The notes beneath the pieces were generated by a model. It had not been told where the DNA came from, searched no databases, and saw only the letters and a list, made by a program, of their open reading frames with translations. 58,785 bases of DNA, taken from Pseudarcicella hirudinis. GTDB lineage: Bacteria > Bacteroidota > Bacteroidia > Cytophagales > Spirosomataceae. Positions 16,777-25,667 of this stretch are shown one piece after another (within the stretch, counting starts at the first letter, position 1; each line of letters starts with the position of its first letter). The stretch spans positions 77,779 to 136,563 of the forward strand of contig NZ_FOXH01000004.1 in the NCBI RefSeq assembly GCF_900115665.1, given 5' to 3'. The position numbers were made by a program, and so were the translations under genes.

Positions 16777-17724
16777 TTAATTTTCCACTCCTGCCAGTAC
16801 CAGATTATCCGTTTTAAAATATACGTTCTCAAATCTGAGTAACAATCTTCTAAAAAGTTCCTGCAATGAAATGCCTTCATTTTTGGCAATATAAGGAAGA
16901 AAACTATTGGCATCCAGGTTTGGCATCGTATTGATATCAAGTATATAAATCTTCCCGTCCGACAAACGGATATCAGTCCGCGACATTCCTCTGAGATTTA
17001 AAACCTTATGCAATTTTAACACCGTTTGCTTCATTTCCTCGCAAAGCTGCTTATCCAATTCCGGATTCAGCACCTTTTCTGTTGTACCGTATTTTTGTCC
17101 GGCGATGTACACTTCACGGTCATCGTCCGGCTTGATTTCAAGCGGTGTCAGACAAATGTATTCCTGCGCTTCTTCATCCGGAATAATACCTACGGTAAAT
17201 TCACGGCCGGTCAGATAAGGCTGAATTACCAGATCTTCCTGTTCCATCAGCAATTCATAAGGAATATTTTCCTTTTCAAATACATGCATATTCTGATGCA
17301 AACTACCAAAACGTGGTTTGGCAATGAAGCGTTGCGCCTCATGATTTGCCAGTTCGCCGAGTGGAATGATAGCAGGGGTATATGCTCCGATGCGCTTACA
17401 TAATGCAGGCAGTTCTACTTTGTCTTTCGCCATTTTCTGTGATTCATACAAACTTGCCGTATGCTGAATCTCCTTACTTTCAAGCCATTGGCTGATTTCA
17501 TGTTGTCCATATTCTCCAAACCCGTAACAAACATTAAAAACAATATCGAACTGACGGAGGAAGTTGGCAAATTCCTCTGTAAATCCTACAAAATGTGTAA
17601 CGTATGGATAGTAGTTTTCAGGCGTTGATTGTAAAAATGAGGCTATTGTGCGTCCAAAAATATTCTCCTTCCAGGGAGTAAAAGTAGAATCTGAATAAAG
17701 ATAAATTAACCTTTTGGCAGTCAT
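16777..17724 (-). CDS. ATP-grasp ligase related to D-Ala-D-Ala ligase
   Basis: 315 aa. The C-terminal two-thirds is ATP-grasp: RFIAKPRFGS (ATP-binding strand), VIQPYLTGREFTVGI, and a metal-binding end MSRTDIRLSDGKIYILDINTMPN (split: Asp/Glu-type ligands in TDIR and DINT). This matches the Ddl-type 'RxDF...EINT-PG' pattern, with Asp replacing the usual Glu. The N-terminus lacks the Ddl GGxSxEhxVS motif and the HGxxGEDG loop; YGFGEYGQ stands instead. So it probably ligates other amino acids or small acids rather than making D-Ala-D-Ala for the cell wall. It is monocistronic, with its own terminator. Confidence 0.75.
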   Translation of the reverse strand: MTAKRLIYLYSDSTFTPWKENIFGRTIASFLQSTPENYYPYVTHFVGFTEEFANFLRQFDIVFNVCYGFGEYGQHEISQWLESKEIQHTASLYESQKMAKDKVELPALCKRIGAYTPAIIPLGELANHEAQRFIAKPRFGSLHQNMHVFEKENIPYELLMEQEDLVIQPYLTGREFTVGIIPDEEAQEYICLTPLEIKPDDDREVYIAGQKYGTTEKVLNPELDKQLCEEMKQTVLKLHKVLNLRGMSRTDIRLSDGKIYILDINTMPNLDANSFLPYIAKNEGISLQELFRRLLLRFENVYFKTDNLVLAGVEN

Positions 17725-17950
17725 TGATTGTTGATTTAACGGATTAGTGTTTTTGTCTTAAATCCATCACATTTCCCGGGCTGATTCCTTGTTTGAAGTG
17801 CTGGATTTTAATGTGCATTATCCCTCTAAACTACTGCAAAAGATTAATTGCGCAATCATGATTCAGATTAAGAATTCATTAACAAAAACAAAAGCCAAAG
17901 AGGACTCTCTCTGGCTTTGGAAAACACTATAAGCTCCACTGTTTTGTGAA

Positions 17951-18201
17951 TTTGTAACCACATAGGAACATAGGTCTTTGCTCCTGGAAATATCTTTGTA
18001 ACCACATAGGAACATAGCGCGCATTGGTGTCTTTGCTCCTGGAAATATCTTTGCAACCACATTGAAACATAGCGCACATTGGTGTCTTTGCTCCTGGAAA
18101 TATCTTTGCAACCACATAGGAACATAGGACACATAGGTGTCTTTGCTCCTGGAAATATCTTTGTAACCATATAGGAACATAGGACACATAGGGTTTGTTC
18201 T
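17951..18201. repeat. 55-bp tandem repeat array built on the 'CCTATGTG' element
   Basis: Five units start at 17951, 17995, 18050, 18105 and 18160. Units 2-4 are exactly 55 bp; unit 1 lacks 11 bp and unit 5 is cut after the core. Each unit is the dispersed core (TTTGTAACCACATAGGAACA...) plus a constant tail GTCTTTGCTCCTGGAAATATC, written here as GTCTTTGCTCC + TGGAAATATC. Substitutions cluster in the ATAGGACACATAGG part. Confidence 0.9.
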
Positions 18202-18242
18202 TGCCTATCCTGCTTCTTTAATCCTGTTCTGTAAATTTTCAA

Positions 18243-18271
18243 AAACTGACTCACTATGAGCGAGTCAGTTT
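18243..18271. terminator. Hairpin downstream of the fucosidase operon, possible terminator
   Basis: AAACTGACTC (18243-18252) pairs with GAGTCAGTTT (18262-18271) around a 9-nt loop, with A-rich sequence before it. It lies ~190 bp beyond the fucosidase stop, so it is either a distal terminator or an unrelated palindrome. Confidence 0.45.
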
Positions 18272-18458
18272 AGTATTTACGACAAAAGCTAATCTTTGAT
18301 ATTCTGTTGGCAATATTGTATTTGATCAGTCAAAATCTTGTAAAAATCATGATTCACCCCGCTATATTCCTTTTTTTTTACGATTCAAAATTAGTCCTTA
18401 ATTACCATCGGAGCAGTTAAGGAATTGTTATGGTATCTTTAAAGAATCGGGATATTTT

Positions 18459-20336
18459 TCAGATTTGAGGAATCAGTTGAATCTCCATCAATTTCATTAA
18501 TTCCCCCTTTTTTATTTCAAGCGGAATCATTTTCAATTCATGATCTCCTGCCGATAATTTTACAATGCCTGATTCTTTGTTTACCACTTCAAAATTCTTC
18601 TGACTAGGGGAAGTACTTCCTTCCAGTTTAAAATCCTTATCTTCCAGGATAAACCGGCCCTCACTTTCCGGTGAAATACTGTATTTTAGAATAAGCTTGA
18701 AAGTTCCTGCTTCATTCAACCTGAATGGCCAGCTTAGCGACTGACTGGTATTTTTCCAGTTTTCTACATCATAACGGGTGGCTTTGCCATCGCCAAACTT
18801 CAAATCTTTACCGTGCTGAACTGCATCAAATGCCAGTAAACGATTCGGAATTCTGGCAGAAAGAAGTCTGGAACCTGCTGTTTCTACCGGCTTTTTCACC
18901 TCCAGCACAATGACTGTATTGATCGTATCAGGGCAATTCACTGGCAGCAAAATACTCAAATCCGTTTCATTAATTTTCTTGATTTTCAGGGCCTTTTTTG
19001 TTTTATCCATTAACAGATAGGCTTTAACAGGTTTGGTTTTCAAACCTCCCAGGACTAGCTGTCTGTCTGCCGGATAGTCAAAAACATGTAAAAACTCTCT
19101 GGAATCCTTTGAAGTAATCACTCCCCAGCTTTGCAAAGGCAAATCTGAGGACTTTGACCCATAGATACTTTCTCCGTTAACAGACATCCATTTTCCGATT
19201 CCGTTCAGAATATTCAGGTCTTTGACATCAAATTTACCATTTCCCATCGGACCGATGTTCATCAATAAGTTTCCTCCTTTTGAAGCGGCTTTTGCCATCA
19301 GTTTTATGAAAAAGCTGACAGGTTTATGGCTGTCATCAAATTTATGATAACCGTATGATTCATTGGTAGTCGGAATTGCCTCCCAGGCTTCTTTTACCGG
19401 ATAAAATTCAGCAGGACGGTCAGATGTATTTCTGTAATCTCCAAACATCAGATCAGCCGTTCCGGCAAGTCTGCCATTCACCACTACATTCTGATCGGTT
19501 TCCCTGATTGCTTTCAGAATTCTGATGTTTTCAGATAGTGGCAATTTAGAAGGGGTATCAAACCACAAAATATCCGGATGATATTTCTGAATCAGTTCCT
19601 TAATCTGGGGAATGGCTTTATCATTCACGTATTTTACAGCTTTAGGCAACAATTCAGGATGCAGGTCATACCAGTTAACTCCACCATACAAACCCAGATC
19701 TCCACCTGGGTTCCGATATTCCCAATCGTTTCCGGGTGCATCAGGATACTCCCAATCAAAAGCATGAGAGTAATAAAAGCCGAATTTCATCCCATTCTTA
19801 TGACAGGCATCTGCCAGTTCTTTCATCGGATCCCGTTTGAAAGGGGTTTGCTGAATGATATTGAAATCAGAAATTTTTGAGTCATACATCGCAAAACCAT
19901 CATGATGTTTTGAAGTAATGATAAAATATTTCATTCCGGCATTTTTGGCAGTTTTTATCCATTCTTCCGCATTAAAATCAACAGGATTAAACTGTGAAGC
20001 CAGACTCAGGTAATCTTTTCTGCTTATTTTCTCTTTCCGCATCAAATGCTCTGCATAGCCTGAAACCTTATTCCCTTTCCACTCTCCTGCCGGAAGAGAA
20101 TAAATACCCCAATGAACAAACATTCCAAATTTAGCCTCCTCCCACCATTCTATTCTTTTTTGATGTGTTTTCATGGAGGCAGTCCACCAACCATTTACAG
20201 CCTCATCGATGGCTTTCTGATTCCGGTCTTTTCCTTTGTTAAACATTTCCTTTTCCTCATCTCCATTTTGTGCAGAAAGGTTAAAACTTACCACCAGAAG
20301 CAAGAAGAAACAGATTGATTTTGAGAAGATTTTCAT
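18459..20336 (-). CDS. Alpha-L-fucosidase, GH29
   Basis: 625 aa with signal peptide (MKIFSKSICFFLLLVVSFNLSA). The GH29 catalytic barrel includes WWEEAKFGMFVHWGIYSLPAGEWKG, KYFIITSKHHDGFAMYDS, GMKFGFYYSHAFDWEYP and HPDILWFDTPSK, in which the Asp of WFD is the usual nucleophile. A C-terminal beta-domain (about 370-625) includes a carbohydrate-binding-like tail. It hydrolyses fucosides in the periplasm or at the surface. It is 34 bp downstream of a beta-propeller glycosidase, so both form one operon. The long motif strings are quoted in part only and the assignment does not depend on one of them. Confidence 0.92.
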   Translation of the reverse strand: MKIFSKSICFFLLLVVSFNLSAQNGDEEKEMFNKGKDRNQKAIDEAVNGWWTASMKTHQKRIEWWEEAKFGMFVHWGIYSLPAGEWKGNKVSGYAEHLMRKEKISRKDYLSLASQFNPVDFNAEEWIKTAKNAGMKYFIITSKHHDGFAMYDSKISDFNIIQQTPFKRDPMKELADACHKNGMKFGFYYSHAFDWEYPDAPGNDWEYRNPGGDLGLYGGVNWYDLHPELLPKAVKYVNDKAIPQIKELIQKYHPDILWFDTPSKLPLSENIRILKAIRETDQNVVVNGRLAGTADLMFGDYRNTSDRPAEFYPVKEAWEAIPTTNESYGYHKFDDSHKPVSFFIKLMAKAASKGGNLLMNIGPMGNGKFDVKDLNILNGIGKWMSVNGESIYGSKSSDLPLQSWGVITSKDSREFLHVFDYPADRQLVLGGLKTKPVKAYLLMDKTKKALKIKKINETDLSILLPVNCPDTINTVIVLEVKKPVETAGSRLLSARIPNRLLAFDAVQHGKDLKFGDGKATRYDVENWKNTSQSLSWPFRLNEAGTFKLILKYSISPESEGRFILEDKDFKLEGSTSPSQKNFEVVNKESGIVKLSAGDHELKMIPLEIKKGELMKLMEIQLIPQI

Positions 20337-20370
20337 AGAAATTGAGAAGATTAAACATTTAGAGAAATTA

Positions 20371-21477
20371 CTATTTCAATGGCACAACCATATTCCAGGA
20401 TTTTGTCGCATTGTTAAATCCACCGGGACCATCCATGGTAGCAAAAAACAAATGCGTTGGTTTTCCGTTCTGAATCAAAACAAAAGGCCGTTCTAATTGC
20501 CCCATTGTCTGCGTTTTACCATCGGACCATTTCAGTGTTTTTGAGTAAGATTTAGGGTTTTTATCCAGCTTCCAGGAAAGCCCGTCGGTTGAATGCGCCA
20601 ACAAACCAGCATGTTTTTCACCCGTTATTCCACCTCTCTGATCTTTGGCTATCAGATGGAAACCTTTTTTATCCTTCCAGATAAAAGGGTCTTCCACTTC
20701 CCCAATCTGGTCTTTTCCAAAAACAGGAGCCTGGTTTACAACCGTGTAAGGTCCTGAAAAATGAGGTGCTTTAGCCACGCCAATTGACATATCTCCATGA
20801 AAAGGATATGTTTTCTTATAAGCTCTTGACTTAAAAACCAGTAATACACTACCATCTTCATTGATCCAGGGAGCAGGATTTGAAGTCAGAAAGCTGTAAT
20901 AGGTATCTGATCTGGTATCAAGAACAGGTGCATCTCTTCTTTCCCAGGGGCCATAAGGGCTTTTAGAAGTAGCGATACCAATCCGCTTGTTTGACCGGGC
21001 CACAGTGGTATAGGGAGAGTCAAGTGTAAGGGTATCAGGATTGGAAATATCTGCAAAAGGGTGTGTAGAACCCATATAAAACAAAATATAAGTATCCTTG
21101 TATTTCGTAATCCGGGGATTATGTGTGGAACGGCCGTCCCAGTATTCTGCACCCCGGGCGGGCAAAGTCACTTCGCTAAACTGATAAGGACCTTCCGCCG
21201 TTTTGGAAGTAGCATGAACTATTTCCGAAGCGACAAGCCAACCCGGATGGAAAGGCAATTTTTTAGGCCATCTGGAAACGAACATATGAAACAGTCCATC
21301 TTCACCTTTTACGACAGAACTACCCCAAACCCAGTAATCTTCCATCTGAAAACCTCCGCCGACAGGCGCTTCTTTCATTTGGTCTGTAAACATATGAACG
21401 TCCTGTCCGAAAGAAACATTAATTCCGATTTCAAGACATAAAAAGAGACAGATACACAGAGACTTAATCATAATCAT
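20371..21477 (-). CDS. Five-bladed beta-propeller glycoside hydrolase-like protein (GH43/GH117-type)
   Basis: 368 aa with signal peptide (ending near SFG-Q). Motifs fit a GH43-clan propeller: EDYWVWGSSVVKGEDGLFHMF (blade 1), HNPRITKYKDTYILFYMGS, NPAPWINEDGSVLLVFKS, and EVEDPFIWKDKKGFHLIAKD, with Glu/Asp residues in the positions such enzymes use. It is co-transcribed with the GH29 fucosidase, suggesting removal of another sugar from the same fucosylated glycan. The exact family and linkage are not decidable by eye; it may act on galactose-, arabinose- or anhydrogalactose-type residues. Confidence 0.7.
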   Translation of the reverse strand: MIMIKSLCICLFLCLEIGINVSFGQDVHMFTDQMKEAPVGGGFQMEDYWVWGSSVVKGEDGLFHMFVSRWPKKLPFHPGWLVASEIVHATSKTAEGPYQFSEVTLPARGAEYWDGRSTHNPRITKYKDTYILFYMGSTHPFADISNPDTLTLDSPYTTVARSNKRIGIATSKSPYGPWERRDAPVLDTRSDTYYSFLTSNPAPWINEDGSVLLVFKSRAYKKTYPFHGDMSIGVAKAPHFSGPYTVVNQAPVFGKDQIGEVEDPFIWKDKKGFHLIAKDQRGGITGEKHAGLLAHSTDGLSWKLDKNPKSYSKTLKWSDGKTQTMGQLERPFVLIQNGKPTHLFFATMDGPGGFNNATKSWNMVVPLK

Positions 21478-21583
21478 TAAACGTTTTGAGGATTGGGTTT
21501 GGTTACCCTTCTAAACCTCAAAAGCAAATCATGATCTATTAATACTCTAAGCAAAAAGGAAGAATTATAGAGAAAAGAGCCTG

Positions 21584-21599
21584 CTTTCTGTACAGAAAG
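21584..21599. promoter_or_regulatory. Perfect 16-bp palindrome between FUSC and the glycosidase operon
   Basis: CTTTCTGTACAGAAAG is a perfect dyad, 52 bp past the FUSC stop and ~107 bp upstream of the propeller glycosidase. It may be an operator for the glycosidase operon or the stem of a FUSC terminator (minus strand followed by TCTTTTCTC). Two AAACGTTT-centred sites (about 21478-21487 and 21617-21625) flank it and resemble LacI-type half palindromes. Confidence 0.35.
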
Positions 21600-21650
21600 A
21601 AGCATTTTATTCTCACGAAAACGTTTACATCGTAATATTTGGTGTATTTA

Positions 21651-23828
21651 TTATACCTTGATTTTTTCAGAAATTTTATAAATATCCAAAGCGACTTTCT
21701 GGATATTTATGAATTGTTCGGGAATAAGAATGGCTCCTTCTTCTTCAAAATCATATTGATGTCTGATTTTTATTAACCTGATATTTTCCGGCTCAACCTG
21801 CTCATCGTGTTCTAATACTTTAATGGCTTCTTCCAGTAAATGTTCTGTATTTTCAGCAATCAATTTCAGTTCTTCCAGATCAGGAATACTATCAAAATGC
21901 TCCTTGGCATATAATACCAGCGTGGCAATATAAGAAGACAGTAAATGATTTAATACCGAGAATTTATGCACTTCCTTGATACTGTTCTGTTTACTTTTAG
22001 GCTCTGAAAACATCCTCTGAAAAGCGGAAGCGAGGTTGGCACTTTTTACGAAAACATCTTTTCTCGCCATTTTATAAGGCGTTCTCTCATAAGCATTTCC
22101 AAAGTAAAGCCCTGAAACCTGTCTGTAATAATTGAGATTGGCACTCAGCATTTCGGTAAGGACACTCCTCAGCTTTTCATGCTCCCAATTAGGCAGAAGG
22201 AAATAATTGGCAATAAACGCAATCCCTCCTCCGATTAAGGTATCATATACTCTTTCTATCAGAATTGCCCTGCTTCCCATTCCCAGAAAATCATAGAGAA
22301 TCAGGATAAAAGGAGTCATAAACAATACACTTACAATATAATATTTACGCTGAAAGCTATAGGCTCCCAACATACAAAACAGCAAAATAGCGAAAAGAGC
22401 CTGCTTATCTTCCACCCATTTCAAAATCAGCATTCCTACTACTGCTCCGGCTACCGTTCCGATCAGACGGTGATAATTCCGTTCCTTAGTCAGGCTGAAA
22501 CCAGGCTTCATAATCACCATAATTGTCAGCAAAATCCAGTTACTGTGCAAAAAAGGATATGATTGTGCAATGATAAAACCCAGCAGCATAACAATTCCGA
22601 CTCTCATGGAATGTCTGAAAATCTGAGAGCTTAAACTTAAATTCTCCTTGAACAGCTTTACATCATAGTCCTGGTGAGTAATAAACGGAGAGGTTTCCAG
22701 CTCATTTTTGCCAAGTAACCGCTGTTTTCTAACTTTAAAACTGCCTTTGATTTTCTTAATTCTGACGAAAATATTCTCAATATTAACCTCAATATTTTTC
22801 AGGGCTCCGATACTGATCGGGGAATATTTTTCAGCATCAGGACCATTTTCAAGATCACTGATGGCTTGTTTTAATTCCTGGATTTTTCGGGGAAGATTGG
22901 GAGAAATATGCGGGATTGTTCCTACCTTCAGCGCATATCCCGTATCTTCCAGCTGATGCGCCAGCTGGAGAAGTATGGCTTCATATTTTTTCAGAATCCC
23001 TGCTTCATCAAATTGTTCGTGCAGGTTTTTATAATTGTAAAATGTTGACATGATTTGTTCAAACAAGTCTACCATATCCACAAAAACCAGGAGCAGAAAT
23101 CTTCCCTCCTGAGTAGATTCTCTGACAATTTCACGACTTTTGAAAAGCATTTCTCTCACCGCATCCTGCTTTTCATTTACAACAATCTGGGCTTCAATCA
23201 GTTTATTAAAATTATCTTCATATGAAATCTGGTCGCCATAAAATCCGGCTTTAATTCTCATAAACCTGGCAACCTCCACAATACTGTCACCCAAGGACTG
23301 CTGAGCCAGTCTGTATGGCATAATTTCATACAGTGAAAGACTTAATGCCGTGTACCAAAGTCCACCGGCCAGAATGCTGAGTGAATAGAGAAATATGTCA
23401 AGAATAGGTCTTACATCACCAATTCCCAGTGTCATTACCAGTAAGGCCGCCGTACCAACAGAAGCTGCTCTTGCGCCATAGACATAAAACATGGAAAACA
23501 AAAAGCTGAAACCTACAATCAGAATACCAAGAATATAAGGTGACCAGTTTCCTAGACCGATTAAGAGGGAAACTACAGAAACCAGGGAGGTAGAGATAAG
23601 CATAGCATTTCTTCTATGCAAAATAGGCCCGGGCGTATCAGGAACACTGGCACAAACCGCTCCCAGGGATATCGTTATACCAACATTGAGTAAGTTGAAC
23701 TTGAAAAGAATCAAACTGGGCAGCAATACCCCAAAGGTTATACGAAGCCCATCACCAAAATAAGGGCTAAGAACAAAGTTCTTAATCTCACTGGTGGTTC
23801 TTTGCGGACTTACCTGCATTACTTTCAT
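21651..23828 (-). CDS. FUSC-family membrane protein (YccS/YhfK type)
   Basis: 725 aa. It has two membrane blocks of about six helices each (roughly residues 28-175 and 400-530), and an internal repeat: the second block contains HSMRVGIVMLLGFIIAQSYPF and NYHRLIGTVAGAVVGMLIL typical of FUSC/ArAE domains. Between and after them lie long cytosolic helical regions. The family is linked to efflux of aromatic acids or related compounds and to resistance, but no substrate can be named here. It stands alone downstream of the PepSY terminator. Confidence 0.88.
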   Translation of the reverse strand: MKVMQVSPQRTTSEIKNFVLSPYFGDGLRITFGVLLPSLILFKFNLLNVGITISLGAVCASVPDTPGPILHRRNAMLISTSLVSVVSLLIGLGNWSPYILGILIVGFSFLFSMFYVYGARAASVGTAALLVMTLGIGDVRPILDIFLYSLSILAGGLWYTALSLSLYEIMPYRLAQQSLGDSIVEVARFMRIKAGFYGDQISYEDNFNKLIEAQIVVNEKQDAVREMLFKSREIVRESTQEGRFLLLVFVDMVDLFEQIMSTFYNYKNLHEQFDEAGILKKYEAILLQLAHQLEDTGYALKVGTIPHISPNLPRKIQELKQAISDLENGPDAEKYSPISIGALKNIEVNIENIFVRIKKIKGSFKVRKQRLLGKNELETSPFITHQDYDVKLFKENLSLSSQIFRHSMRVGIVMLLGFIIAQSYPFLHSNWILLTIMVIMKPGFSLTKERNYHRLIGTVAGAVVGMLILKWVEDKQALFAILLFCMLGAYSFQRKYYIVSVLFMTPFILILYDFLGMGSRAILIERVYDTLIGGGIAFIANYFLLPNWEHEKLRSVLTEMLSANLNYYRQVSGLYFGNAYERTPYKMARKDVFVKSANLASAFQRMFSEPKSKQNSIKEVHKFSVLNHLLSSYIATLVLYAKEHFDSIPDLEELKLIAENTEHLLEEAIKVLEHDEQVEPENIRLIKIRHQYDFEEEGAILIPEQFINIQKVALDIYKISEKIKV

Positions 23829-24020
23829 TGGGCGTTTTTGGATACTATTTAATCTGATTCAAACTGAAATCAACCGGATTTTTACCTGAATCAGGCATTA
23901 AAACCTGGAAAACCGTTCTATTGTTTTCATCGATCCAATTTAATAATTTATTAAAGATTGAAAGCAAAAAAACAGGCTTTTGTTTGAAATCTACCGTAAT
24001 ATCTAAAAATGAGTACATAA

Positions 24021-24049
24021 AAAAACCTTCCTCACCGAAGAAGGTTTTT
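24021..24049 (-). terminator. Terminator of the TonB receptor/PepSY unit
   Basis: AAAAACCTTC (24021-24030), 9-nt loop, GAAGGTTTTT (24040-24049). On the minus strand it follows the PepSY stop by 17 bp and ends in a T-run. Confidence 0.85.
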
Positions 24050-24065
24050 ATCAAACCGGCAGGTT

Positions 24066-25628
24066 TTATTTTATTTTAAGAAACAAGGCCAGGCCAAATA
24101 AACTGACTACCAGTACTCCTAAAACCGATATCATTGTTACGATGTCACGGACATCCTTTCCTGCCCAGTCCATAAACAGGTATTTATGAAAAATAGCAAA
24201 AGAATATCCCTCTCTTCTGTCCGCATCTTCTACTTTTGCCGCTAACCGACCGGTTCCCGTTTCGATGTAAAAAGTGGCATGATTCCCAGTATTATAGGCA
24301 AGTTTCATCACAGGAAGGCGTTTATTGACAAAACCATACTCTCTGTCAAATTTAGTCATCCATTCTGTTTTAAGAAGATTGGCCTCATTGATATCTTCAC
24401 TCTCGAGGTCAGAAGAAGGTTCACAGCATTCCGCAGAAGAAACATTTGTATTTTCCTTCAATTTAGCCTCCATATTGGCGAATTTATTAGCGAGATATTT
24501 GGCATAAATCAGATTCCCTTCTTTCAATGTCATTCCGGATCTGGCATCCAGGTATTCGATTGAGGCAGGTTTGTCTTCATCCTTTTTGTAAAAAACCTGG
24601 AAATAATCCTGTTTTTTAAGCTTAACCAGAGAAATATTGGTAAGCCTCGACCAGTCCAGAGGCAAGGTAAATGAAGCCATTTGCAGGTCTTCAGTTTTAA
24701 AAGTAGGCTCGTAAACATATTTCAGTCGCTCATCCGGTGTATATTTAGTGCTTACATGATAAGCCCCGGAAAGTGAAAAAGTAAAAGTTACAAAACTCAC
24801 CCAGAGCCCGATTTGTCTGTGATATTTACGTAAAATACCAACCTGATCCTTATTGTTCCGGGGCTTTTTAAATTTCTTCCACATCAATCCATAAATCACC
24901 AGCCCCGAAAACGTTGAAACAGAGATAATTATCAGCAAAATCAGCATCACAGTTACCCTGAGCCAGTTATTTGAAATAGCTTCCAGGAAAGACCAGTTAT
25001 GAAATACATCAAAAATCCAGATAAATCCTTTGCGGGCGTTCGTATTAAAAGTAGCCATTCTCCCCGATTCCGTTTCTACAAAAATATCCAGTCCATCCGG
25101 TCTCTCAAACTGAACTTTATACACCGGAAGAAGCCGGTTTACAAATTTGTACTGCTTGTCAAAATCGCTCTGAACTGAAATGGTTTTGATTTTGGAAATA
25201 CTGTCCTGACTCAATTCTCTGGCCATCCATTCGGCATAAACCAAATCACCTTTGGATAATTCCAGTCCTGTTCTGGTGTTAAAATAGGAGAGTTTCCCCG
25301 CCATTCTTTTTACCTGATAATAGGTCTGCCCACCAAACGAAAGCACTCTGAAGTTCTTAAACTGGGTAATTTCATTTTGTTTTAAAACCTGTTGTAAAGA
25401 CAAAGTAATATCCTCCTTTTTCAAGGTCTGAGGCATCAGAAATTCTTTGGCTATTTTAGGCTTAAACCAATGAGACATAAAAGGATGCATCAATCCGGAG
25501 ATTGTCCAGAAGATCACCGGGATGATTGTAATCAGACCAATAATCCTATGCCATTTGTAAATATTTTTCTTTACAATTTTCTTAAAACCACGTTTCTCAG
25601 TGTTTTTTTCTATGCTTATTGCTTCCAT
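24066..25628 (-). CDS. PepSY-associated TM helix protein (metal/siderophore-uptake type)
   Basis: 520 aa. Four hydrophobic helices (about 28-50, 225-250, 280-300 and 490-515) alternate with periplasmic PepSY-like modules, including YQVKRMAGKLSYFNTRTGLEL and the paired C-terminal FYIETGTGRLAAKVED. His residues near helix ends (YKWHRIIG, FHNWSF, KYHRQIGLW, FHKYLF) fit the haem-linked ferric-reductase-like members. The second periplasmic domain has an insertion with SAECCEPSS, an adjacent Cys pair not usual for the family. The gene lies 39 bp after a TonB receptor and ends at a terminator, so the two act together, probably in uptake or reduction of a metal complex. Confidence 0.85.
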   Translation of the reverse strand: MEAISIEKNTEKRGFKKIVKKNIYKWHRIIGLITIIPVIFWTISGLMHPFMSHWFKPKIAKEFLMPQTLKKEDITLSLQQVLKQNEITQFKNFRVLSFGGQTYYQVKRMAGKLSYFNTRTGLELSKGDLVYAEWMARELSQDSISKIKTISVQSDFDKQYKFVNRLLPVYKVQFERPDGLDIFVETESGRMATFNTNARKGFIWIFDVFHNWSFLEAISNNWLRVTVMLILLIIISVSTFSGLVIYGLMWKKFKKPRNNKDQVGILRKYHRQIGLWVSFVTFTFSLSGAYHVSTKYTPDERLKYVYEPTFKTEDLQMASFTLPLDWSRLTNISLVKLKKQDYFQVFYKKDEDKPASIEYLDARSGMTLKEGNLIYAKYLANKFANMEAKLKENTNVSSAECCEPSSDLESEDINEANLLKTEWMTKFDREYGFVNKRLPVMKLAYNTGNHATFYIETGTGRLAAKVEDADRREGYSFAIFHKYLFMDWAGKDVRDIVTMISVLGVLVVSLFGLALFLKIK

Positions 25629-25667
25629 AAATATGGTATTTCAGGCAGCTTCTGAGTGCTGCACTTT

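Larger units (their letters stand above)
17725..18458. other. 734-bp intergenic region dominated by a tandem repeat
   Basis: No gene is supported. The centre is a 55-bp tandem array (17951-18201), followed by a 10-bp-stem hairpin at 18243-18271. The rest is A/T-rich. Short open frames across the array translate the same repeat in several frames and share one peptide pattern, as expected for repeat DNA. Confidence 0.7.

Noticed and set aside
17951-18201. Possible CRISPR array
   Set aside because: The whole 55-bp unit is repeated, including the part that would be spacer, and no cas gene is in the window.
17863-18254. Three overlapping minus-strand open frames of 86-128 codons across the repeat array
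   Set aside because: All translate the same 55-bp repeat in different frames, and 55 is not a multiple of three. There is no start context and no conserved protein pattern. This is repeat DNA.
23845-24054. 69-codon minus-strand open frame between PepSY and FUSC
   Set aside because: Its first codons lie inside the PepSY terminator hairpin (24021-24049), and the translation shows no domain.
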